Assembly: GCA_017539565.1 (NCBI GenBank)
Contig: JAFYCS010000023.1
Span: forward strand, 1-64,000
DNA length: 64,000 nt
DNA from: Lachnospiraceae bacterium
Lineage (GTDB): Bacteria > Bacillota > Clostridia > Lachnospirales > Lachnospiraceae
Direction: 5' to 3'
Shown here: in pieces, positions 55,301 through 62,324 of the stretch
How positions within the stretch are numbered: position 1 is the stretch's first letter
How the letters are laid out: every line of letters begins with the position of its first letter
Made by a program: the position numbers and the translations under genes
The notes under the pieces: model-generated
What the model was told of the DNA's origin: nothing
Database searches by the model: none
Seen by the model: the letters and a program-made list of their open reading frames with translations, nothing else

Positions 55301-55664
55301 TACGCACTGGTGTATAGCTGTCCGTCCATATAGTCTTAAAGTACCTGCTCTCAAGATCAACTACAAGTACCGGCCCCGAAAAACGTTCCTTAACCTCTTC
55401 TTCCAATGAAGCCGCAACACCCGGAGTCTGAATTGTATCCAAAAGGAGAACTACCGCATCGAATTTTGAATAATTAACAAGACGGTAGATATTTGAGTCA
55501 CCTATTTCCCTGGCCGGAGTATCCTGATATTTGATATACATTGAAAAAATACAGACATCCATATTCTGGGAAAATGCCTGTGCCAGAAAACCTTTAATGA
55601 AGCGTTCCTGATAATATTCATCGGCCTGGCCCAATAAAAGAGCTATCCTCTTTCTGTCTGCCAT
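52356..55664 (-). CDS. Soluble LacI-type sensor + EAL phosphodiesterase + beta-helix-like protein
   Basis: A 1102-residue protein without signal peptide or membrane span. Residues about 6-290 form a LacI-type periplasmic-binding fold (KRIALLLGQADEYYQERFIKGF, AIACANDQMAIGLCKVL, EDIAVVGFDSVEE) with no HTH. A GAF-like region follows (about 310-480). The EAL domain (about 505-740) keeps the catalytic set: Glu522 in FEALMRAR, FINSIPGT, ELTEQ, Asp636-Asp637 in AVDDYGTGYS, KVDRS, AEGVET. It should cleave c-di-GMP. About 775-1090 is a repetitive beta-rich region (ITLEHVYLG, NDYCGIGCADGD, GERGVGIGAKGSTDIEITQG), like the Gly-rich beta-helix found on clostridial surface proteins but here cytoplasmic. 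DUF58 is coupled. The strong GGAGG site fixes the start. Confidence 0.88.
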   Translation of the reverse strand: MADRKRIALLLGQADEYYQERFIKGFLAQAFSQNMDVCIFSMYIKYQDTPAREIGDSNIYRLVNYSKFDAVVLLLDTIQTPGVAASLEEEVKERFSGPVLVVDLESRYFKTIWTDSYTPVRKLIDHLIEEHGYTDIAFLTGKKWHTHSKNRLQAYKDSMEAHSLTVRADRIKYGDFWYTSGGTYAEELIKKKDDMPRAIACANDQMAIGLCKVLTENGIRIPEDIAVVGFDSVEEGRLSPAPLTSAYIPAESTGKHAAKSILDLIEGRDISDPETIVDIFCGTSCGCSEDKVVSEKRLRDRWETELSEDGFYSLHNTLQEDLLKQADLHGTLDVIYEHVYQIKGFESFHICLADQWMTPQYLTEGRLLDHGYPERMLHALVAYGENKEEDKISLQEGFDTAEMLPELDRYHSKPRAYIFTPLYFESNCLGYVAINYGDEPRSYDEAYRLWVMAIMRGFEITRRTILAKEGIFKDIPESKEHVISPEEEACIEEVGKILDENRLNYYYQPIVSAVDGSIYAFEALMRARSEMKISPLQIIKYATHLKRLADVEKATFLNVLGRMEANEEAFEGRHIFINSIPGTKLDESDYNKIEEMLYKRNKQAVVELTEQAELDDEELNRMKRRFAKLGIGTAVDDYGTGYSNVSNLLRYMPNYVKVDRSLLSGIQDSPQKQHFVREIVTFSHDNDIRVLAEGVETSEELRTVINLGCDLIQGYYTGRPNPEVLKSIDERIIEEIKRYHKESLEGTGKREYVTGKTGRFSVAALVKEGYSSLITKGGEVTYRDFVLSGTPGQRTDIRIQVKAGYEGQITLEHVYLGSPRHTPIIDIEPGAKLTLLLVGENILSGGGINVPAGASLTLIGEGDLNFQIKANDYCGIGCADGDSGRIEFYQTGAIIMDAFGERGVGIGAKGSTDIEITQGRYSLQFNGGQALAIGSFDNDCKLEVFNCEMDLTFSCREALGYGSFNANADVTIRNVFVHFFGSGKSMLVAGSINGEKANVLLRDIGSNLDLRAERASGAGCFFGVSDVRFENISYHYTGNGVEAYAYGGLVGDGTFTAKDCAITVRLRNESGRASTYAEKNTNIIPGCRGDYTVNGAIEIFSE

Positions 55665-55699
55665 CTCACGAACCTCCAGCGCCTAAAAAATCAATTTAT

Positions 55700-55728
55700 A
55701 TTTTACTCTATAAGCTGTCTGAGCGCAA
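55700..55728 (-). promoter_or_regulatory. Promoter of sensor-EAL operon
   Basis: On the minus strand, TTGCGC (55723-55728), 17-base spacer, TAAAAT (55700-55705). The -35 lies inside the left arm of the inverted repeat at 55724-55740 and is back to back with the plus-strand promoter. Confidence 0.75.
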
Positions 55729-55740
55729 GAAAAACTTGCG
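55724..55740. repeat. Inverted repeat CGCAAG-N5-CTTGCG shared by divergent promoters
   Basis: CGCAAG (55724-55729) and CTTGCG (55735-55740) separated by five A. Each arm covers a -35 box: the left arm that of the EAL operon, the right arm that of the foldase/ABC operon. This symmetry suits a dimeric regulator that would block or bridge both promoters. Confidence 0.7.
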
Positions 55741-55764
55741 ATTATGTTAAGCTAGTGATACAAT
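55736..55764 (+). promoter_or_regulatory. Promoter of foldase/ABC transporter operon
   Basis: TTGCGA (55736-55741), 17-base spacer, TACAAT (55759-55764) preceded by TGA. The predicted start is about 18 bases before the ATG at 55789, with a TTGGAGG ribosome site. Confidence 0.78.
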
Positions 55765-55788
55765 AACAGCTTATTGGAGGTAAGAATT

Positions 55789-57168
55789 ATGAACAAGAAC
55801 GAAAACGAAAAAGAACAGGAACTGGAACTGGCATCCGTAGATTCCGAAGAAAACACAAATGAAGAAATCTCCGAAGGAGAAAACGATGCAGAAAAAGAAC
55901 AGGATACCGAAAACATAAAAAAACCGGGATCAGAAAAAGACGGTTCATCATCTTCAGATGAAAAAGTTTCATCCAACAAGACCAAGATCATCGTAGAGCT
56001 TGCACTTGCTGCTGTTGCAATAATCGCTATAGTCATAGCCATAGCCATCAAGCAGAAACAGGAAAACTCAGACCCCACCGCATCTACAGCAGATCAGCAG
56101 ATCGCAGGTACAGAGACCACCCCTGTAAATATCGACAATTCGGTACTTTACGAGAATATCCCTGCCATCACACCTCTTGTCCAGAATGAAGATCTGGATT
56201 ATGCCTCTTTGGAATCCGAAGGCAAAATGCTCAAGCTCACCGGAACCAACGGCGAAGAGATCTACGTACATAATTACAGCAATGAGAAATACTTTAATGA
56301 TGAAACTCCTTTTGACAACAGTGAAGTTGATGCCGAGATCAGAAAAAACGTTCTGGTAAGCTTCCTTGAGCCTGAAGAAGTAAGCCGTGATACCGCAGAG
56401 ATGTACGATACCGTAAGCATCAACTACGTAGGCACCATGGACGGTGTCGCTTTTGACGGAGGCACCGCAAACGACCAGCAGCTTACTATCGGTATCAGCG
56501 CTTATATCGACGGTTTTACCGAGGGTATCGTCGGAATGAAGGTGGGCGAGACAAAGGATGTGCATGTTACTTTCCCGGAAGATTACAGCAGCACCGATCT
56601 TGCAGGTAAGCCTGCTGTATTCTCGATAACCCTGAATCAGATAATCAACGCAAACAAGATACCCGAGCTTACAGACGAGATCGCAAATACTTATACCGGC
56701 GGTCAGCTCACAACCGCAGCCGAGCTCAGGGATTACTTTAAAAAGAACCTGCTTTCCGTTAAGATATGGGATTTTATCGATACCGATTTCCATGTCAGCA
56801 GTGTTTCCGATGAAGATATACTGTCCTATTATAATAAGCTCATGGAATCCATTGACAAATCATCACAGCAGTACCAGATGAGTGCAGAAAGCATCATCAA
56901 TATGTATTACGGCCAGGATATCGAAGCTTACAAGCAGGAAATGATGGTCGAAGCTGTAGAATCCATGCGCCATGCAGCTCTCTATAATGCCATTGCCGCA
57001 AAAGAAAATATAAGCGTAAGCGAAGAAGATATACTGAAGCTTGCAGGCGATTACGGCTATACCAGCGAGAATATCGATGAATTCAAAGAGATGTACGGTG
57101 AAGATATAATCCACGACTATATACTCCAGTCCAATCTGATGGATTATTTTATCACCTTGCACAAATAG
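55789..57168 (+). CDS. Membrane-anchored FKBP-type / trigger-factor-like foldase
   Basis: A 459-residue protein with a Glu-rich cytoplasmic N terminus (about 1-65), one transmembrane helix (IIVELALAAVAIIAIVIAIAI) and an extracellular body. An FKBP-like domain follows (about 205-300; YDTVSINYVGTMDGVAFDGG, FTEGIVGMKVGETKDVHVTFPEDY) and then a helical trigger-factor-like C-terminal arm (ITLNQIINANKIPELTDE and later). It should help fold exported proteins on the outer face. The reading from 55774 lacks a ribosome site; the ATG at 55789 follows TTGGAGG. It heads an operon with an amino acid ABC transporter and diverges from the sensor-EAL gene. Confidence 0.86.
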   Translation: MNKNENEKEQELELASVDSEENTNEEISEGENDAEKEQDTENIKKPGSEKDGSSSSDEKVSSNKTKIIVELALAAVAIIAIVIAIAIKQKQENSDPTASTADQQIAGTETTPVNIDNSVLYENIPAITPLVQNEDLDYASLESEGKMLKLTGTNGEEIYVHNYSNEKYFNDETPFDNSEVDAEIRKNVLVSFLEPEEVSRDTAEMYDTVSINYVGTMDGVAFDGGTANDQQLTIGISAYIDGFTEGIVGMKVGETKDVHVTFPEDYSSTDLAGKPAVFSITLNQIINANKIPELTDEIANTYTGGQLTTAAELRDYFKKNLLSVKIWDFIDTDFHVSSVSDEDILSYYNKLMESIDKSSQQYQMSAESIINMYYGQDIEAYKQEMMVEAVESMRHAALYNAIAAKENISVSEEDILKLAGDYGYTSENIDEFKEMYGEDIIHDYILQSNLMDYFITLHK

Positions 57169-57187
57169 TTATACGGAGGAAAGAATT

Positions 57188-58033
57188 ATGAAAAAGAAAC
57201 TGTTAACTGCGCTTGCCCTGCTTGGAGTATGTGCTCTCAGCGCATGCACATCCGGTGAAGGAAGCAGCGCCGCTCCCACCGCCGGCGAAGGCACACATAC
57301 AGACAGCGATTATGACTACATCACCAGCAAAGGAAAGATGGTAATAGGCATAACCATTTATGAGCCTATGAACTATTACAATGCTCAACACGTGCTTGTC
57401 GGTTTTGATACCGAGTTTGCCGGGGAAGTCTGTTCACGTTTAGGAGTTGAGCCCCAATTCCAGGTTATAGACTGGGATATGAAGGAAACAGAGCTTAAAT
57501 CAAAAAACATTGACTGTATCTGGAATGGCCTTACAGTTACCGAAGAGCGCCGTGCAAATATGGACTTTACAACCACCTATCTGCTCAACAAGCAGTGCGT
57601 AGTCATCAACAGTGCCAATGCAGGCACTTATACCGATAAGAACAGCCTGGCTTCCGCCATGCTCTCCGCAGAGAGCGGTTCTGCAGGTGAAAGCGCCATC
57701 GTAGACGACGACATCTTAAAGAGTGCAAGCTATACCGCTTCCAATTCACAGCAGGATGCACTTGTAGCACTTAATGCAGGCAATTATGATGCCATAGTCA
57801 TCGACTATACCATGGCTAAAGCTTCCGTCGGAAGCGGCGATTTCTCAGCTCTTCAGATAGTTGACGGTATTGAACTGGCCAATGAAGAATATGCTATCGG
57901 TTTCCGCGTAGGCTCAGACATGACCGAAAAGGCCAATTCAGTGATCGCTGAAATGATACAGGACGGCAGCCTTGCTGCTTTAGCCGAAAAATATGACATG
58001 ACAGAGCTCTACGAGCAGGCTGTTAATAAATAA
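57188..58033 (+). CDS. Amino acid ABC transporter substrate-binding lipoprotein
   Basis: A 281-residue lipoprotein (lipobox ALSAC) of the polar amino acid binding family. The fold text is MVIGITIYEPMNYYN, GFDTEFAGEVCSRLGVEPQFQVIDWD and DCIWNGLTVTEERR (binding-pocket Arg), with the closing KYDMTELYEQAVNK. It collects an amino acid outside and delivers it to the permease. It lies 19 bases after the foldase gene behind CGGAGG, and the permease follows at 58051. The substrate cannot be named from sequence; the family includes cystine, glutamine and arginine binders. Confidence 0.94.
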   Translation: MKKKLLTALALLGVCALSACTSGEGSSAAPTAGEGTHTDSDYDYITSKGKMVIGITIYEPMNYYNAQHVLVGFDTEFAGEVCSRLGVEPQFQVIDWDMKETELKSKNIDCIWNGLTVTEERRANMDFTTTYLLNKQCVVINSANAGTYTDKNSLASAMLSAESGSAGESAIVDDDILKSASYTASNSQQDALVALNAGNYDAIVIDYTMAKASVGSGDFSALQIVDGIELANEEYAIGFRVGSDMTEKANSVIAEMIQDGSLAALAEKYDMTELYEQAVNK

Positions 58034-58050
58034 CACTTAAGGAGCAGGGT

Positions 58051-58734
58051 TTGGAGAATTTTATTTCCGTAACAGGAAAACTGGCATCAGGATTCGGAAC
58101 GACACTGGCACTGTTTTTTCTGACCCTGCTCTTTGCCATACCTTTAGGGCTTATCTTTGCCTGCATCTCACGTGTGCGCTTTAAACCGCTGCGTTTCCTG
58201 ATGCGGGCATTTATCTATATCATACGCGGTACCCCGCTGCTCCTGCAGCTCATGATAGTCGTTTATCTGCCCGGTATCGTATTCAACAACCCACTTACCA
58301 AATGGGAGATATTCCATCAGAATGTGCCTCTTTCATATTTCTGCGGCGCGCTTTTTGCTTTTGTTATCAATTACGCCTGCTATTTTGCAGAGATATTCCG
58401 CGGAGGTATCGAAAACATCCCCAAGGGCCAGTATGAGGCCTGCGAGGTTCTGGGTATGAGCCGCAGCCAGGCTTTCTTTAAAGTAATACTCCTGCAGGTA
58501 ATAAGAAATATCGTAGCCCCTATGAGCAACGAAGTCGTTACGCTTGTAAAGGATACTGCCCTGGCCCGGACCGTATCTGTTGTGGAGATCTATTTTGCAG
58601 CCAGTGAAATACTGCGCCTTCAGTTCATTATATGGCCACTGTTCTACACCGGCGCTTTCTATCTGGCCTTCAGCGCACTTGTAACGCTTTTGTTTGGCAT
58701 TATCGAAAAACGACTTTCAAGATACTGGAGATAA
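58051..58734 (+). CDS. Amino acid ABC transporter permease
   Basis: A 227-residue His/Glu/Gln-type permease with five transmembrane segments. The family motif is near the end of the cytoplasmic loop (QYEACEVLGMSRSQAFFKVILLQVI), with RGTPLLLQLMIVVYLPG and FAEIFRGGIENIPKGQ. A TTG start at 58051 follows GGAGCAGGG by 7 bases. It is 17 bases after the binding-protein gene, and the ATPase gene follows by 4 bases. A homodimer would form the pore. Confidence 0.93.
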   Translation: MENFISVTGKLASGFGTTLALFFLTLLFAIPLGLIFACISRVRFKPLRFLMRAFIYIIRGTPLLLQLMIVVYLPGIVFNNPLTKWEIFHQNVPLSYFCGALFAFVINYACYFAEIFRGGIENIPKGQYEACEVLGMSRSQAFFKVILLQVIRNIVAPMSNEVVTLVKDTALARTVSVVEIYFAASEILRLQFIIWPLFYTGAFYLAFSALVTLLFGIIEKRLSRYWR

Positions 58735-58738
58735 GCAT

Positions 58739-59515
58739 ATGGCATTATTGGAAGTAAAAGATCTGACCAAATCTTTCGGGGATACCAGGGTATTAAAAGG
58801 TATCAATTTTGAAATGGAGAGCGGCGAAGTACTCTCCATAATCGGCTCTTCCGGAAGCGGCAAGACCACTCTCCTTCGCTGCCTCAATTTCCTTGAGACT
58901 GCAGACGGAGGCAGTATAAGCGTAGACGGCAAGGCTGTTTTTGATGCTGCCGATCCTTCCTTGTCATCTCCCAAAGCCATAAGGCACAACCGCACAAGCT
59001 TCGGACTTGTGTTCCAGTCCTTTAATCTTTTTCCCCAATATTCCGTACTTAAGAATCTTACTCTTGCCGCCATATTAAAAGCAAAGGAAGAAAATCCGGA
59101 TTTTTCAAAAAGCAGGAATAAGATCACCGCGTCCCTTGATAAACGTGCCATGGAGCTATTAGACCGCATCGGACTGGGCGACAAGAAGGATAACTACCCC
59201 TGCGAGCTCTCAGGCGGCCAGCAGCAGCGCGTGGCGATTGCAAGGGCCCTTATGCTCACTCCGCGTATACTCTGCTTTGATGAGCCTACAAGTGCACTTG
59301 ATCCGGAGCTTACAAAAGAAGTCCTGCATGTCATCAAGGACCTTAAAACCGCCGGCAATACCATGATAGTCGTTACACATGAGATGGATTTTGCCAGGAA
59401 TGCCTCCGATAAAGTGATCTTCATGGCCAACGGCATAATAGAAGAAAGCGGCACTCCCGGGAAGATATTTGAATCACCCGAAAGCCCGCTTTTACAATCA
59501 TTTCTTAAACAGTAA
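58739..59515 (+). CDS. Amino acid ABC transporter ATP-binding protein
   Basis: A 258-residue ATPase with Walker A GSSGSGKTTLLR, Q-loop VFQSFNLFPQYS, signature LSGGQQQRVAIARAL, Walker B CFDEPTSALDPE and the switch His in VVTHEMDFA. This is the GlnQ/ArtP subfamily that serves polar amino acid permeases. I start at the ATG at 58739; the reading from 58694 overlaps the permease in another frame. It is the last gene of the operon and converges on the SH3 gene with an 8-base gap. Confidence 0.95.
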   Translation: MALLEVKDLTKSFGDTRVLKGINFEMESGEVLSIIGSSGSGKTTLLRCLNFLETADGGSISVDGKAVFDAADPSLSSPKAIRHNRTSFGLVFQSFNLFPQYSVLKNLTLAAILKAKEENPDFSKSRNKITASLDKRAMELLDRIGLGDKKDNYPCELSGGQQQRVAIARALMLTPRILCFDEPTSALDPELTKEVLHVIKDLKTAGNTMIVVTHEMDFARNASDKVIFMANGIIEESGTPGKIFESPESPLLQSFLKQ

Positions 59516-59523
59516 TATTTCTT

Positions 59524-61077
59524 TTACTGAACCTCAAGATACTCGGATTTTATGAAGGCCTGCTTGCCGTTATAGACTATGGCTGTCCAGCCGTCCTTTT
59601 CATCCTCGATCATATCATAGGTCGTTCCGGCGTAAGCTACACCCAAAAGATCCGAATTGATATCTGCCTTTGCACGGATGTTGACCGTAGATATAACGTT
59701 TACTTTTCCCTTGACCTTAAGCTCTTCTCCCACAACCGTAAGATACTCAGACTTGATATAAGCATCATTACCTTCATATATTACGTGACTCCAGCCGTTT
59801 GCCAGCTGTTCCTTGCATGTAAGCCTTGTCCCGGGTCCGACGCTGCCAACCTTATCGGCCTGTTCGCTGTCCGAAGCACGTACATTAACATAGGTCGTAG
59901 CTTCCACTTCAAACTCCAAAGAAGGCTGAACCTGCTGCTGGCTAACGCTGCCCTGTTCTTCTTCTCCGTCATCTGTATCCGCATCATTTTCAGATACCGT
60001 GTCTTCATCCTCGTCTTCAGGCTTATCGTCTTCTGCCACAGCCGCAAGGCGAACACCTACTCCATCCCTTATAAGCTGCTTTAACGATGCCATATACTCT
60101 TCATAATCGGGATTGGCATCCATTATCTCCTGGTACTCACTGTCTACTCTCTTAAACAGATCTACCACATCATCCTGAGCCGTTACCTTCTGGATATACT
60201 CAACCACGTCATCTTCAAAGCTTCCGCTGTATACATAGAGTTTACCGGGATTCTCTTCGGTCCCTTCCTCACGGCATACCACCAGGGTCTCAAGCGCCGG
60301 TACGGTCTGATCCCATTCCTTAAGCTTCAGGTCGTAGGAAACATATACCATATATGAGTTATCATAAGGCCCTTTCTTTGTGTAGCACTTAATATTACGG
60401 TAGCCTTCAATATACTCGCTTTTAGCTTCAAGTTTTGCCTGTTCAAGACTGTCAGTATAACTGCGGAGGGATGAATAGGTATCGATGTCTTCCTGTTCCC
60501 TTGCAGTAAAGTATTTCTTTATAAGCTCATTAAGGTCCGCTTCCTCATTAAGTATAAGAGTGTCCTGTTCGGCTTCTGCCTGATTGGCGGAAGCAGCTCC
60601 GTTAGCCGAAGCATTATCAAGGGATACCGCAGTACCTTTGGGTCCGATCTCGGAATTGCGGGAATGCAGCCAGACCGCCAGTAATACTCCCACCAGAAGT
60701 ATGGTAAAGAGCCCCACTGCAAGGCAGGCAGCTCTGTGTGATTCTATCCACGCCCTGAGTCCTTTGCCCTGCTTCTTATTACCTTTATTATCCAGCAGCT
60801 CAGATATTTCCTCCGAGCTGTCTTCTCTTTCGGGCTTTTCGTCATCTTCCACTGAGATTATATCATCCATATAGAATGCATTTCTCATCAGGTCTGCCCT
60901 GTGAGCATATGCAGGCTTGGAAGCTTCCTCACCGGATATTTCCCTGTTCACCTGTTCCATTATATCAGCTTTGCTGGCTGAAAGGCTGCCCTCCTCATAT
61001 TCGGGAAGAGGCGGCATCGCGCTTTCGGGTCCCGTTCCTGCACCGCTGTTCTGAATATCTTTATTATTGTTATCCAT
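59524..61077 (-). CDS. Membrane protein with two C-terminal bacterial SH3 domains
   Basis: A 517-residue protein with a long charged cytoplasmic N terminus (about 1-120), one transmembrane helix (RAACLAVGLFTILLVGVLLAVW) and an extracellular body. A helical domain (about 175-320) is followed by an Asp/Glu-rich linker and two SH3b-type domains: YVNVRASDSEQADKVGSVGPG (about 390-445) and NIRAKADINSDLLGVAYAG (about 455-517). SH3b domains often bind cell-wall peptide or glycan, so it may tether the membrane to the wall. The ATG at 61077 follows GGAGAA. It starts only 21 bases after tRNA-Arg with no separate promoter visible. Confidence 0.85.
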   Translation of the reverse strand: MDNNNKDIQNSGAGTGPESAMPPLPEYEEGSLSASKADIMEQVNREISGEEASKPAYAHRADLMRNAFYMDDIISVEDDEKPEREDSSEEISELLDNKGNKKQGKGLRAWIESHRAACLAVGLFTILLVGVLLAVWLHSRNSEIGPKGTAVSLDNASANGAASANQAEAEQDTLILNEEADLNELIKKYFTAREQEDIDTYSSLRSYTDSLEQAKLEAKSEYIEGYRNIKCYTKKGPYDNSYMVYVSYDLKLKEWDQTVPALETLVVCREEGTEENPGKLYVYSGSFEDDVVEYIQKVTAQDDVVDLFKRVDSEYQEIMDANPDYEEYMASLKQLIRDGVGVRLAAVAEDDKPEDEDEDTVSENDADTDDGEEEQGSVSQQQVQPSLEFEVEATTYVNVRASDSEQADKVGSVGPGTRLTCKEQLANGWSHVIYEGNDAYIKSEYLTVVGEELKVKGKVNVISTVNIRAKADINSDLLGVAYAGTTYDMIEDEKDGWTAIVYNGKQAFIKSEYLEVQ

Positions 61078-61098
61078 ATCTTTTCTCCATAAAAACAG

Positions 61099-61170
61099 CG
61101 CACCCGGCAGGGATCGAACCTGCATCAACGGCGTCGGAGGCCATCATTCTATCCATTAGACTACGGGTGC
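61099..61170 (-). tRNA. tRNA-Arg (anticodon CCG)
   Basis: A 72-nt tRNA. Acceptor GCACCCG pairs with CGGGTGC, discriminator G. The anticodon arm ATGGC/GCCGT has loop CTCCGAC, anticodon CCG for CGG codons. The D arm and the T arm (GCAGGTTCGATCCCTGC) are clear. CCA is not encoded. It lies just upstream of an SH3-domain gene and probably shares its transcript. Confidence 0.97.
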
Positions 61171-61179
61171 ATCCGTAGT

Positions 61180-61208
61180 ATATTACCACAAAAAGCACCC
61201 CTTGTCCA
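61180..61208 (-). promoter_or_regulatory. Promoter of tRNA-Arg (and SH3 gene)
   Basis: On the minus strand, TGGACA (61203-61208), 17-base spacer, TAATAT (61180-61185) preceded by TGG. The predicted start is about 61173, right before the tRNA. It starts inside the 3' end region of the DUF5688 gene. Confidence 0.8.
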
Positions 61209-61212
61209 GTTT

Positions 61213-62205
61213 TTATGCCGTCTCCTCCATGCCGGAAATACTTACAATGCGTACATCTTCCGTATTTCTGTCATAATGATATATCGTGTCGGACAGCACC
61301 TCATCCGGCGACAGCTGCGTGTCATTCACCTCACTCACCATCGTCTTTAGAAAGCCCGCATCCTCATATCCCAGATCCGGAAGCAGGATGATCTCATGCA
61401 CGGATGAAGGCAGTATATACAGGTCAGTCTCCAGGGTATCCGCAAACTCTTTCAGCACGCCTTCGTACAGCAGACAGGCCGCTCCGTAATAATTGATGTT
61501 ATTGGTCAGTACAAATAACGGTGATGTATCACCGCCTCCGGTCATCTGTTCCATCATCGAATCAGCAATATCTTCTATACTTTCATCATCCCGGCATAAA
61601 CCGCTTTCCTCCGCCTTCTTTCTGATGTTTGCTTTCAATACATTCTTCATAAGCTGCGATAAGCTCTCTATGCCGGCAGGAAGCAGCCTGCAGGTATTTT
61701 CCTTTGCCTGATCGTAAAGATCTTCCGTAGTCACATTCCAGCATTCCATATGCTTATTGTAGATAAGTATCGAAGCATTGCCGAACTCTTCATCTCCCAG
61801 CAGATAATAAAAAACAACAGCCATATCAAGAAATCGGATATACGGTACTTCCTTAAGCAGCTCCGTATTCTTCTGCATATTTATCAGTCTGTATGCTATC
61901 CGCTTCCTGGCTTCTTCCCAATATACGAAACTCTCCGTATTAAAGCCTCCTCCCAGCTTATCGCTGTCTATAGCCTTTATCATCTCAGCAATAAGCCGGC
62001 CGAAGGGAACTCCTTCGTTATAAAGCTTCAGATGATCCTCAATATATAAAGTAGGTGTTATGTTTTTGTCAGGGTCTGTAACACATATTCCTGTACGGAT
62101 AATGCCGTTGATCTTCCTGATCTCCCTGATCTCAATCTTTTTATCTCCGCCATAGTATTCCTCCAGGGCTTTTTTGACCTTTTCCGAAAATTCTTTAATC
62201 TCCAT
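61213..62205 (-). CDS. DUF5688 family protein
   Basis: A 330-residue cytoplasmic protein of the DUF5688 family, which is common in Lachnospiraceae and of unknown function. Visible traits are a charged helical N terminus (FSEKVKKALEEYYGGDKKIE, TPTLYIEDHLKLYNEGVPFG), a central domain with YIRFLDMAVVFYYLLGDEEFGNASILI, and a C-terminal domain with PLFVLTNNINYYGAACLLYEGVLKEFAD and LYILPSSVHEIILLPD. No catalytic motif is recognised. The ATG at 62205 follows GGAGG. It lies directly behind the efp terminator with little room for its own promoter. Confidence 0.82.
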   Translation of the reverse strand: MEIKEFSEKVKKALEEYYGGDKKIEIREIRKINGIIRTGICVTDPDKNITPTLYIEDHLKLYNEGVPFGRLIAEMIKAIDSDKLGGGFNTESFVYWEEARKRIAYRLINMQKNTELLKEVPYIRFLDMAVVFYYLLGDEEFGNASILIYNKHMECWNVTTEDLYDQAKENTCRLLPAGIESLSQLMKNVLKANIRKKAEESGLCRDDESIEDIADSMMEQMTGGGDTSPLFVLTNNINYYGAACLLYEGVLKEFADTLETDLYILPSSVHEIILLPDLGYEDAGFLKTMVSEVNDTQLSPDEVLSDTIYHYDRNTEDVRIVSISGMEETA

Positions 62206-62231
62206 TTTATTATCCTCCGAAATTTATGAAA

Positions 62232-62273
62232 TAAAAAAGACAACACAGACTGCATATGCAGTCCGGTTGTCTT
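62232..62273 (-). terminator. Strong terminator of efp
   Basis: On the minus strand AAGACAAC and GTTGTCTT (62266-62273 with 62237-62244) flank an inner stem GACTGCA/TGCAGTC (62248-62254 with 62257-62263), followed by TTTTTTATTT. It lies 52 bases after the efp stop and only 27 bases before the DUF5688 start, so that gene may rely on read-through. Confidence 0.92.
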
Positions 62274-62324
62274 ACAAGTTTTTGATAAATATCCTTCCGG
62301 CGCTTTATAAGGCGCTGTTAAGGA

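Noticed and set aside
59510..59529. Weak hairpin CAGTAA/TTACTG between convergent genes
   Set aside because: Six A/T-rich base pairs spanning both stop codons, with no T tract; too weak to call a terminator.
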